A stretch of 23,872 nt of DNA, taken from positions 1 through 23,872 of the forward strand of contig JAUSOA010000194.1 of NCBI GenBank assembly GCA_030656435.1, given 5' to 3'. The notes under the pieces are model-generated. The model worked only from the letters and a program-made list of their open reading frames with translations. It did not search any database and was not told where the DNA came from. Shown one piece after another: positions 6,347 to 13,632 of this stretch. The number at the start of each line of letters is the position of its first letter. Within the stretch, counting starts at the first letter, position 1. This stretch comes from Acholeplasmataceae bacterium. GTDB lineage: Bacteria; Bacillota_I; Bacilli_A; Acholeplasmatales; Acholeplasmataceae. Made by a program: the position numbers and the translations under genes.

Positions 6347-7552
6347 ATGGAAAAGGTTTATGTGTTAGGTAGTAAGCGCAGTGCAATCGGGTCTTTTATG
6401 GGTACGCTCGCCCCTATGCATCCAGCGCAATTCGCATCACAGGTGCTTAAAGCACTGATTAAAGAAAATGGGATTGATGTCAATGATATCGATGAAGTTC
6501 TCGTAGGTAATATTTTGCCTGCTGGTCTTGGTCAAGGAATTGCTAGACAGGTATCTATTTTGAGTGGAGTACCGGTAACAATTCCTGCATGTGCAGTCTC
6601 AATGGCATGTGGTAGTGGTATGAAGACAGTTATGAATGCTTATACAAGCATCGCACTAGGCATGCACAACTTGGTTGTTGCAGGTGGTGTTGAATCGATG
6701 AGTTTTGCACCATTCTTGGTTCCTGGTTCAATTCGTAATGGTGTGAAGATGGGTGATCAAACGATGAAGGATCATATGATCTACGATGCACTCACAGATG
6801 CGTTTGATGGATCCCATATGGGGATTACTGCAGAACGTATTGCTGAAAAATATGGAATCACTAGAGAAGAACAGGACGCTTTCGCTTGGAACTCTCAACA
6901 AAAAGCTGCTAAGGCACAGGATTCTGGGCAATTCAAGGATGAAATTGTTCCGATCGTTATTCCAGGTAGAAAAGGTGATACGATATTTGATCAAGATGAA
7001 TATATCAATCGTAGCACCAATTTAGAAAAACTTTCAACATTAAGACCAGCCTTCAAAAAGGATGGTAGTGTCACAGCAGGAAACGCTTCTGGAATTAATG
7101 ATGGAGCAAGCTTTGCTATTTTAGCAAGTGAATCCTACGTGAAAAAACATAATTTAAAGCCTGTTGCTGAGCTTATTGGTATTGGACAAGGTGGTGTTGA
7201 TCCTTCCATTATGGGTCTAGGACCAACTCCTGCAATCATCAATGCCTTAAAGATGGCTAAACTAAGCTTATCTGATATGGACTTAATTGAACTTAATGAA
7301 GCATTTTCTGCTCAATCACTTGGCGTGATTAAAGAATTGACTGACGAATTCAAATTAACAAAAGAAGAAATTCTTGCTAGAACAAACTTAAATGGTGGAG
7401 CAATCGCTTTAGGTCACCCAGTTGGAGCAAGTGGAAATAGAATTATGGTTACCTTACTTCACCAAATGATGAAGAGTGATGCAAAGCTCGGACTTGCAAG
7501 TCTATGTATTGGTGGCGGTATGGGTACTGCAGTTGTTCTAAGAAAACTATAA
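6347..7552 (+). CDS. thlA: Acetyl-CoA acetyltransferase (thiolase)
   Basis: A complete thiolase of 401 residues. The nucleophile Cys88 is in 'SMACGSGMK', the 'NEAF' motif is in 'LIELNEAFSAQSLGV', His357 is in 'GGAIALGHPVGASG', and the acid/base Cys387 is in 'CIGGGMGTA'. Such enzymes interconvert two acetyl-CoA and acetoacetyl-CoA; length and motifs fit the short-chain biosynthetic/degradative type (AtoB/ThlA/PhaA) rather than the long-chain FadA type. It is the first gene of the TetR-linked operon, with GGAG 8 bp before the ATG. In this context it most likely runs in the thiolytic direction, cleaving acetoacetyl-CoA at the end of a hydroxybutyrate route, although synthesis cannot be ruled out. 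A 16-bp gap containing an AAAGGAG site separates it from the dehydrogenase. Confidence 0.92.
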   Translation: MEKVYVLGSKRSAIGSFMGTLAPMHPAQFASQVLKALIKENGIDVNDIDEVLVGNILPAGLGQGIARQVSILSGVPVTIPACAVSMACGSGMKTVMNAYTSIALGMHNLVVAGGVESMSFAPFLVPGSIRNGVKMGDQTMKDHMIYDALTDAFDGSHMGITAERIAEKYGITREEQDAFAWNSQQKAAKAQDSGQFKDEIVPIVIPGRKGDTIFDQDEYINRSTNLEKLSTLRPAFKKDGSVTAGNASGINDGASFAILASESYVKKHNLKPVAELIGIGQGGVDPSIMGLGPTPAIINALKMAKLSLSDMDLIELNEAFSAQSLGVIKELTDEFKLTKEEILARTNLNGGAIALGHPVGASGNRIMVTLLHQMMKSDAKLGLASLCIGGGMGTAVVLRKL

Positions 7553-7568
7553 AAGGAGATTATAAAAA

Positions 7569-8291
7569 ATGGGAAGACTAGATAATAAAGTCGCTATCGT
7601 TACGGGTGGTGCAAAGGGATTAGGACAAGCAATCGCTGAAATGTTTGCTAGTGAAGGTGCTAGAGTCATTGCTGCAGATATGGGTGAACTAACTTATTCT
7701 GCAAAAAATGTATTTGGTTATCATTTAAATGTTACCGATGTAAAGGGTGTTCAAGCATTTTATGATGATGTAGTCGCTAAATTTGGAAAAGTCGATATCC
7801 TAGTCAATAATGCAGGCATCACTAGAGATGCGATGACAAGAAAAATGACGGATGACCAATGGAATCAAGTCATTGATGTCAACTTAAAGGGTGTATTCAA
7901 TATGACACGTCTATTTGGTCCATTAATGGAAACCAATGGATATGGTTCTATTATTAATATTTCTTCAGTGGTTGGCGTTTATGGAAATATTGGACAAGCA
8001 AATTATGCAGCAACTAAAGCTGGAGTCCTTGGATTAACCATGACTTGGGCAAAGGAATTTGCTAGAAAAGGTGCGAACGTTAGATGTAACGCGATTGCTC
8101 CAGGATATATCATGACTGATATTCTTAAAACAATTCCTCAAGATTTACTAGATGGATTTGCTAAATTAACTATGCTTGGAAGACTTGGGCAACCAGTAGA
8201 AATAGCGAATGCAGCATTATTCCTTGCTTCAGAAGAATCATCATACATCACAGCACAAACAATCAATGTCAATGGTGGTATGCGTTTATAA
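7569..8291 (+). CDS. Short-chain dehydrogenase, FabG/PhaB-like 3-hydroxyacyl-CoA dehydrogenase
   Basis: A classical SDR of 240 residues. The nucleotide-binding motif TGGAKGLG is at 12-19, NNAG at 80-83, and the catalytic set is Asn105, Ser133, Tyr146, Lys150 (YAATK). Overall it resembles FabG and acetoacetyl-CoA reductase PhaB. The end of beta-strand 2 carries Asp37 ('VIAADMGE'), which usually favours NAD(H) over NADP(H), and the following helix is shorter than in FabG. Placed between a thiolase and a KASIII-like gene, and with a CoA-transferase in the same operon, it probably interconverts (R)-3-hydroxybutyryl-CoA and acetoacetyl-CoA, in the oxidative direction if NAD-linked. A fatty-acid-synthesis role is less likely because no ACP or other fab genes are nearby. 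The start has AAAGGAG 10 bp upstream. Confidence 0.88.
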   Translation: MGRLDNKVAIVTGGAKGLGQAIAEMFASEGARVIAADMGELTYSAKNVFGYHLNVTDVKGVQAFYDDVVAKFGKVDILVNNAGITRDAMTRKMTDDQWNQVIDVNLKGVFNMTRLFGPLMETNGYGSIINISSVVGVYGNIGQANYAATKAGVLGLTMTWAKEFARKGANVRCNAIAPGYIMTDILKTIPQDLLDGFAKLTMLGRLGQPVEIANAALFLASEESSYITAQTINVNGGMRL

Positions 8292-8325
8292 TATTTAGCA
8301 AATTTATGATAGGAAGGTAATCCCG

Positions 8326-9357
8326 ATGAAAAAAGTAAATGTCGGTATCGTCGGTACCGGAATTTATCTACCAAAAGGAAGAATGAGTGCAAGAGAGATT
8401 TCAGAGGCTACCAAAGGCACCTGGAGTGAACAAGCAATCATTGACAAACTTGGTATAAGAGAAAAGGTTGTTCCTGAAAATACAACATCAGATGGAACAC
8501 AAGAAATGGGTGCACTCGCTGCACTTGACGCATTAAAAAATACAGGTATTGACCCCCTTTCTATCGATGTCATTTTAAGTGTCACTGAGGAATGGAAGGA
8601 ATATCCTTTAACTACATCCGCATTATATATCCAAGATCGTATTGGAGCACTCAATGCTTGGGGCATCGACGTTCAAAACCGTTGCTGTACAACCGTATCC
8701 GCAATGAAGATGGCAAAAGACATGCTCGTCGCAGATGATGAAATTCATGTAGTCATGGTTGTTGGAGGATATCGAAATGGTGATTTCATCGATTTTACAG
8801 ATAAGGATATGTCTATGATGTATAACCTTGGTGCTGGCGGTGGAGCAATCATTTTAAAGAAGAATTATAACAAGAACTTACTTTTAGGGTCTCATATGAT
8901 TGGTGATGGATCGCTTTCGAGAACAGCTGCTGTGCAGATTGGTGGTTTATGCAATCCAATTACACCAGAAAACTTAAACGAATCTAAAAAATCTTTACGC
9001 TTATTAGATCCTGTCAAAATGAAGGATCGACTCAATTTGGTATCCATGCCAAATTGGATCAAATGTATTGATGAATCACTAAGAAAATCAAAACTAACTA
9101 GAAAAGATATTGGATATTTAGATATCTTGCACATTAAACGTTCAGGTCATGAAGCAATGCTAGAGGAGCTAGGACTCAATGAAGACCAATCCATTTATTT
9201 AGATGATTATGGTCATATCGGACAAATCGATCAGATTTTATCCCTTCATTTAGCACTAGAATCTGGTCAAGTCAAGGATGGAACTGTCGTTTGTATGCTT
9301 GCTGCAGGAATCGGCTATGTTTGGGCAGCCAATATCATAAGGTGGGGTGAACAATGA
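8326..9357 (+). CDS. KASIII (FabH)-like thiolase-fold enzyme with Cys-His-His active site
   Basis: A 343-residue protein of the beta-ketoacyl synthase III / HMG-CoA synthase-like superfamily. The N-terminal 'VGIVGTGIYLPKGRMS' and 'RTAAVQIGG' regions match. Cys120 in 'DVQNRCCTTVSAMKMA' lies where FabH has its nucleophile. His269 ('DILHIKRSGHEAM') replaces the HQAN His. At the third position, where FabH has Asn in 'GNTSAAS', this protein has His297 ('DYGHIGQID'). It is therefore not a normal FabH. It may be an acyltransferase or a condensing enzyme acting on acyl-CoA. It overlaps livH by 4 bp (ATGA), which indicates translational coupling to the transporter. Its exact reaction is unknown; with a thiolase and an SDR next to it, a C4-C6 acyl-CoA substrate is a fair inference. 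Confidence 0.8.
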   Translation: MKKVNVGIVGTGIYLPKGRMSAREISEATKGTWSEQAIIDKLGIREKVVPENTTSDGTQEMGALAALDALKNTGIDPLSIDVILSVTEEWKEYPLTTSALYIQDRIGALNAWGIDVQNRCCTTVSAMKMAKDMLVADDEIHVVMVVGGYRNGDFIDFTDKDMSMMYNLGAGGGAIILKKNYNKNLLLGSHMIGDGSLSRTAAVQIGGLCNPITPENLNESKKSLRLLDPVKMKDRLNLVSMPNWIKCIDESLRKSKLTRKDIGYLDILHIKRSGHEAMLEELGLNEDQSIYLDDYGHIGQIDQILSLHLALESGQVKDGTVVCMLAAGIGYVWAANIIRWGEQ

Positions 9358-10283
9358 CAATTCAGCAAATCCTATCGATGATTTTCCAAGGACTTACAGG
9401 AGCAGCATTTCTAGCACTTGTAACCATGGCCATCGTATTAATCTTTAAAACCTCATTTACAACGAATTTTGCTCAAGGAACGATTGCTACATTTTCAGCA
9501 TATTCCATTACAGCACTCTTTAGTCAATATTTAACGGTTTGGTTTCCATCGATATCTCCAGTGATTTTATTGATTATTGCGATTATCGTTGGTATATTCA
9601 TTGGTTTCATCTTCGGAGTCATCATTGATGTTTTCATTATCAGAAAAGCAAAGTTCTCAAATGCGATCACAAAGCAAATGATCACAATGGGTATTATCCT
9701 AGTCATTTCAGGATTGTTACCAGTTATATTTGGGATTTACCCACTTGCGACTCCAAAGCCTTTATCAACCAAAGTATTTCAAATCAATGTAGGTGGAAAT
9801 ATTCCACTCTATATTCCAAGTCATAATTTAATTTCAATTGTTATCGCCTCCATTGTCCTACTTACACTCTTTATTGCCCTTAAATATACAAAATGGGGTC
9901 TTGGTGTACGTGCTACAGCTTCAAACGAAGTGGTTGCAAGTATGATGGGTGTCAACACAAAATTCATCACTGCGATGAGTTGGGGTGTTGCAGGCGGCTT
10001 AGGTGCGTTAGCAAGTGCACTTTATGCACCAACAGTTTATACATTACTTCCAGATATGATGATTAATTTGCAAATTAATGGATTCCTTGCAGCAATTTTA
10101 GGTGGATTCTCATCATTTGGTGGTCCTATTGTTGCCGCAATTATCATTCCGTTTGCACGCGTCATTGCATGGCAGTTTTTGTCAAACACTTGGGCAAATG
10201 CAATCGTCTATATTTTAGTCCTATTATTAATTCTAATTAAACCTGTTGGTTTATTTGGAAAACGAATTGCGAAGAAGGTGTAA
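9354..10283 (+). CDS. livH: Branched-chain amino-acid-type ABC transporter permease LivH
   Basis: A 309-residue HAAT-family inner-membrane permease with about eight hydrophobic helices. LivH hallmarks are present: 'QILSMIFQGLTGAAFLALVTMAIVLIFKTSFTTNFAQGTIATF', the 'KWGLGVRATASNEVVASMMGVNTKFITAMSWGVAGGLGALASALYAP' coupling region, and 'QINGFLAAILGGFSSFGGPIVAA'. It pairs with LivM just downstream. HAAT importers carry branched-chain amino acids but also amides, urea and carboxylic acids. The enzymes in this operon make a hydroxy- or keto-acid a better candidate than an amino acid (inference). The start overlaps the stop of the KASIII-like gene. Confidence 0.9.
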   Translation: MTIQQILSMIFQGLTGAAFLALVTMAIVLIFKTSFTTNFAQGTIATFSAYSITALFSQYLTVWFPSISPVILLIIAIIVGIFIGFIFGVIIDVFIIRKAKFSNAITKQMITMGIILVISGLLPVIFGIYPLATPKPLSTKVFQINVGGNIPLYIPSHNLISIVIASIVLLTLFIALKYTKWGLGVRATASNEVVASMMGVNTKFITAMSWGVAGGLGALASALYAPTVYTLLPDMMINLQINGFLAAILGGFSSFGGPIVAAIIIPFARVIAWQFLSNTWANAIVYILVLLLILIKPVGLFGKRIAKKV

Positions 10284-10286
10284 CTC

Positions 10287-11375
10287 ATGCAACCAGAAAA
10301 ATATATGATCGAAAAAGAGAACAAACTTCTTCTAAAGTTTAAGAAATTTTCAAAACATCCATTCTTTGGCATTATGATTGCTGCAGTACTCATGGTTTTA
10401 GTTCAAGTGCTAGGAACACTAGGTCTAGTGAGACCATCTGCAGTTGATATTATGGCGAATATGTGGATTTACATGATTGTTGGTCTAGGATTTACCTTAC
10501 TATTAGGATATGCAGGGTTAGCTTCATTAGGAACAGCTGGATTTATCGGTGTTGGTTCCTATGTGGTCGCCTTCGTCTTAGGTAAGTTAGGACTTCCCTT
10601 ATTTGTTGCGTTTATTTTAGGTGTTATCATCGCAATCGTCTTGGGTACAATTGTTGGATTCATCTCATTACGAATTGAAGGGATGTATCTAGCCATTATC
10701 ACACTCGGTTTATCTGAGGTCTTAGTCGAATTCTTTAAATTTGCTTCACCAATCACCAATGGACTACTCGGCTTTCAAATTGATCGATTCAAGATCTTCG
10801 GCATACTCTTTAGGGAACATCAGGTGTATTACATTCTCGTGTTCTTCCTAATACTCACCATGATCGCTGTTGTTAATATTGTCGATAGTCCAACAGGACG
10901 TGCAATGCTTTCGATTAAGAATTCAACATCTGCAGCGCAAGCAATGGGAATAAGTGTCTTAAAGTATCGCCTCCTTACCTTTGTTATTTCAACAGTATTA
11001 GCGGTTATTGGTGGGATGCTTTATATGTCATATACAAGATCTACCCTACCAAATATTTGGAGTATTTCTCTTTCACTTAATATTTTAGCTGCTGTTGTTA
11101 TCGGTGGAGCCAAATCAATATGGGGTGTAGGGCTGGGAACATTTATCATTTTTGGATTTGATCAGCTTGTTCTAAAACAAATTAAATTCTTTCAAGTCTA
11201 TGGAAATGCTTCCTATATTATCAACGGTGTACTCATTATTTTGGTTGTTATGTTTTATCCCGGTGGTCTAATTAGACTTTTCAAGGATTTATCATACCAA
11301 ACAAAAAAACTACATAAGAATCTAGAAACAAGATGGAAGGAGTATCGCTATGGTAAAGATGACGAAAAAGTTTAA
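10287..11375 (+). CDS. livM: Branched-chain amino-acid-type ABC transporter permease LivM
   Basis: A 362-residue permease, partner of LivH. After a basic cytoplasmic N-terminus of about 30 residues come eight or more helices with the LivM signature 'GLGFTLLLGYAGLASLGTAGFIGVGSYVVAF', 'LRIEGMYLAIITLGLSEVL', the coupling region 'GRAMLSIKNSTSAAQAMGISVLKYRLLTFVISTVLAVIGGMLYM', and 'ILAAVVIGGAKSIWGVGLGTF'. The last ~35 residues are a highly charged tail (YQTKKLHKNLETRWKEYRYG...), longer than usual, whose end overlaps the start of livG by 26 bp. The tail could contact the extra N-terminal domain of LivG (inference). Confidence 0.9.
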   Translation: MQPEKYMIEKENKLLLKFKKFSKHPFFGIMIAAVLMVLVQVLGTLGLVRPSAVDIMANMWIYMIVGLGFTLLLGYAGLASLGTAGFIGVGSYVVAFVLGKLGLPLFVAFILGVIIAIVLGTIVGFISLRIEGMYLAIITLGLSEVLVEFFKFASPITNGLLGFQIDRFKIFGILFREHQVYYILVFFLILTMIAVVNIVDSPTGRAMLSIKNSTSAAQAMGISVLKYRLLTFVISTVLAVIGGMLYMSYTRSTLPNIWSISLSLNILAAVVIGGAKSIWGVGLGTFIIFGFDQLVLKQIKFFQVYGNASYIINGVLIILVVMFYPGGLIRLFKDLSYQTKKLHKNLETRWKEYRYGKDDEKV

Positions 11376-12783
11376 TTTTCATCGCTTAAATCATTTAATC
11401 GATCAAATTAAGCAAAAAATCCAATATAACGAATCCTACTTACTTGTTATCCAGGAAAAACAATTAAAAAATAGAATTAAAAAAGTAAATGAGCTTAAAA
11501 AGAAAAATCAAGTGCAAATCTTTGAAATTTGGAAAAAGACATTGACACCTGAAGCATATACTGAAATATTTTCAAAAAAAGAAATTGAAAAGCTTGATCG
11601 TAGCTTCTACTGGAAAAAGCGTGCTTCAACACACCTTTTCCATAAGAAGGTCAAGGCAGACAAATCTTTATATGAGGACATTAAAGAGCAATATGAAAAT
11701 GACTTAGCTAAGTTGAACAAGATTTACCTCTCAAAAAAAGCTTCCATTCTTTCAAAGCACGCTCTTGGAACTAATTCTGATTACATCATAAAAGGAAACC
11801 AAGAATTGCTCCGCAAAGAAGAGAAAAGACTGAATGAAGAGCTTAAAGCATTTGAAGCACAATTGATTTTAGATGATCAAGAAAAATACAACTTAGAAAG
11901 TGCAAAGATTGACGAAAAGAATTTATTATTAAGTGCTAAGCTTGAAGAACTTGAAATAAAAAAAGCATCTCTTTTAAGCGGTATGACAACACATGAAATG
12001 CCAGATGATGTCATCTTAAGATTAACAGGCTTGCGTATGCAGTTTGGTGGTCTAGTTGCAGTCGATAACTTGACATTCGATGTCAAGAAGGGTGAAGTGT
12101 TTGGACTTATTGGTCCAAATGGTGCAGGAAAAACAACTGTCTTCAACTGTATCACTCAATTCTACAAACCAACCGCTGGCCAGATGCTCTATCGAGATAA
12201 AAATCATGACATCGTTGATTTAAATGACTTTGCTGTACATGATGTCATTAAGCACGGTATCGTTCGTACATTTCAAAATGTTGAATTGATCTGGGAATTA
12301 TCGATTCTTGATAATCTGTTGATCGCATCACACACACAATATCAATCTAATTTCTTCGGTCATCTTATTCATAGTACGAGATTCAAAAAGGAAGAAGAAA
12401 TACTCAAAGCAAAAGCATTAAAAATACTTACCGATTTAGGTTTACTTGGCTATAAGGATTTCTATCCAATTGGATTGCCCTATGGTGTCTTAAAGCTCGT
12501 TGAGCTTGCTAGAACACTCATGACCAATCCAAAGCTAATCATCTTAGATGAACCAGCTGCTGGCTTAAATGATTTAGAGTCTGAAAAACTTGTCTCTACG
12601 ATTAGAAAGATTCAAAAGGAATACGATTGTACAATCTTTTTGGTTGAGCACGACATGGGACTTGTCATGAAGCTATGCGATACAATTTGTGCAATCTCAT
12701 TTGGTAAAAAACTTGCTATTGGTACACCAAAAGAAATACAAGCGAACAAAATCGTTCAAGAAGCTTATTTAGGAGGCGAATAA
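11350..12783 (+). CDS. livG: ABC transporter ATP-binding protein LivG with a ~220-residue coiled-coil N-terminal extension
   Basis: The 477 residues contain a normal LivG ATPase from about residue 222: Walker A GPNGAGKT 255-262, 'FQNVELI' Q-loop, signature region 'LPYGVLKLVELARTLM' (LPYG variant common in LivG), Walker B 'LIILDEPAAGL' and H-loop 'VEHDM'. The first ~220 residues are not part of any LivG I know. They are lysine/glutamate-rich, almost wholly helical by pattern, and look like two or three long coiled-coil stretches with no hydrophobic membrane segment. The ATG at 11350 is well supported: AAGGAG (11336-11341) is 8 bp upstream, and the frame is continuous through the ATPase, so the extension is translated as a fusion. 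It overlaps livM by 26 bp; livF follows 1 bp after its stop. Confidence 0.88.
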   Translation: MVKMTKKFNFHRLNHLIDQIKQKIQYNESYLLVIQEKQLKNRIKKVNELKKKNQVQIFEIWKKTLTPEAYTEIFSKKEIEKLDRSFYWKKRASTHLFHKKVKADKSLYEDIKEQYENDLAKLNKIYLSKKASILSKHALGTNSDYIIKGNQELLRKEEKRLNEELKAFEAQLILDDQEKYNLESAKIDEKNLLLSAKLEELEIKKASLLSGMTTHEMPDDVILRLTGLRMQFGGLVAVDNLTFDVKKGEVFGLIGPNGAGKTTVFNCITQFYKPTAGQMLYRDKNHDIVDLNDFAVHDVIKHGIVRTFQNVELIWELSILDNLLIASHTQYQSNFFGHLIHSTRFKKEEEILKAKALKILTDLGLLGYKDFYPIGLPYGVLKLVELARTLMTNPKLIILDEPAAGLNDLESEKLVSTIRKIQKEYDCTIFLVEHDMGLVMKLCDTICAISFGKKLAIGTPKEIQANKIVQEAYLGGE

Positions 12784-12784
12784 T

Positions 12785-13561
12785 ATGGCTATTTTAGAGA
12801 TTCGCAATCTAATCATCGACTACGGTATCATTCGTGCGGTTAAGGGTATCAATATGAATGTTGAAGAAGGTACGATTGTTGCAATTCTTGGAGCAAATGG
12901 TGCAGGTAAAACAACTACGATTCGCTCTATCTCTGGAGTTGTTAAAGTCAAATCTGGTCAAATCAAATTTGATGGAGAAGACATACAAAATAAGGATCCA
13001 TTCAAAATTACTGCTATGGGCATTGTTCAATCACCCGAGGGTAGAATGATACTAAACGGTTTAACCGTTGAAGAGAATCTTTTAGTGGGTGCTTACTCAC
13101 TAAAGGATAGCGAGATTAGTGTCAAAAATGAAGATGGAACAAGATCAAAGGTCTTTATGAAACGTTCAGTCTTGATTCAAAAATTATTTAATGATGTCTA
13201 TTCCTATTTTCCTATTTTACAGGAGCGAAGAAAGCAACAGGCATCAACACTATCTGGTGGAGAACAACAAATGTTAGCAATCGGTAGAGCATTGATGGGA
13301 AATCCAAAAATATTATTACTCGATGAACCTTCACTAGGACTCGCACCACTCATTGTAAGAGATATATTTGAGATTGTAAACCGTATTAAGGAAGAAGGCA
13401 GAACAATACTCATTGTTGAACAAAACGCCTTCCAAACGCTTAAAATTGCTGATTATGCTTACATATTAGAACTCGGCAAAATCATTACTGAAGGTAAGGG
13501 AGAAAAGCTACTGAATGATGACGAACTCGTCAATGCTTATCTCGGATCTTCAAAACATTAG
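12785..13561 (+). CDS. livF: Branched-chain amino-acid-type ABC transporter ATP-binding protein LivF
   Basis: The second ATPase of the importer, 258 residues. Walker A GANGAGKT is at 36-43, followed by the LivF-typical 'GIVQSPEGRMILNGLTVEENLLVGAY', a canonical signature LSGGEQQML, Walker B 'ILLLDEPSLGLAPLIV' and H-loop 'VEQNA'. Between 'GAYSLKD' and 'YFPILQERR' lies an insertion of about 20 residues (SEISVKNEDGTRSKVFMKRS...) that standard LivF proteins of ~235 residues lack. It starts one base after livG, with GGAGG in the last livG codons. It forms the nucleotide-binding dimer with LivG on the cytoplasmic face. Confidence 0.9.
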   Translation: MAILEIRNLIIDYGIIRAVKGINMNVEEGTIVAILGANGAGKTTTIRSISGVVKVKSGQIKFDGEDIQNKDPFKITAMGIVQSPEGRMILNGLTVEENLLVGAYSLKDSEISVKNEDGTRSKVFMKRSVLIQKLFNDVYSYFPILQERRKQQASTLSGGEQQMLAIGRALMGNPKILLLDEPSLGLAPLIVRDIFEIVNRIKEEGRTILIVEQNAFQTLKIADYAYILELGKIITEGKGEKLLNDDELVNAYLGSSKH

Positions 13562-13632
13562 GTTTCAATTGTTTCTCGCAAACAAAGAAAATATATTAAA
13601 TTTGCCACAGGCAAGAAAGAGGAGAAAAATTT

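Noticed and set aside
12478..12525. LivG signature LPYGVLK as a degenerate, possibly inactive ABC signature
   Set aside because: LPYG-type signatures are common in LivG proteins, and Walker A, Walker B and the H-loop are intact, so loss of function is not indicated.
12809..13049. Open frames on both strands inside livF
   Set aside because: They are shadows of the livF reading frame, without ribosome binding sites or motifs.
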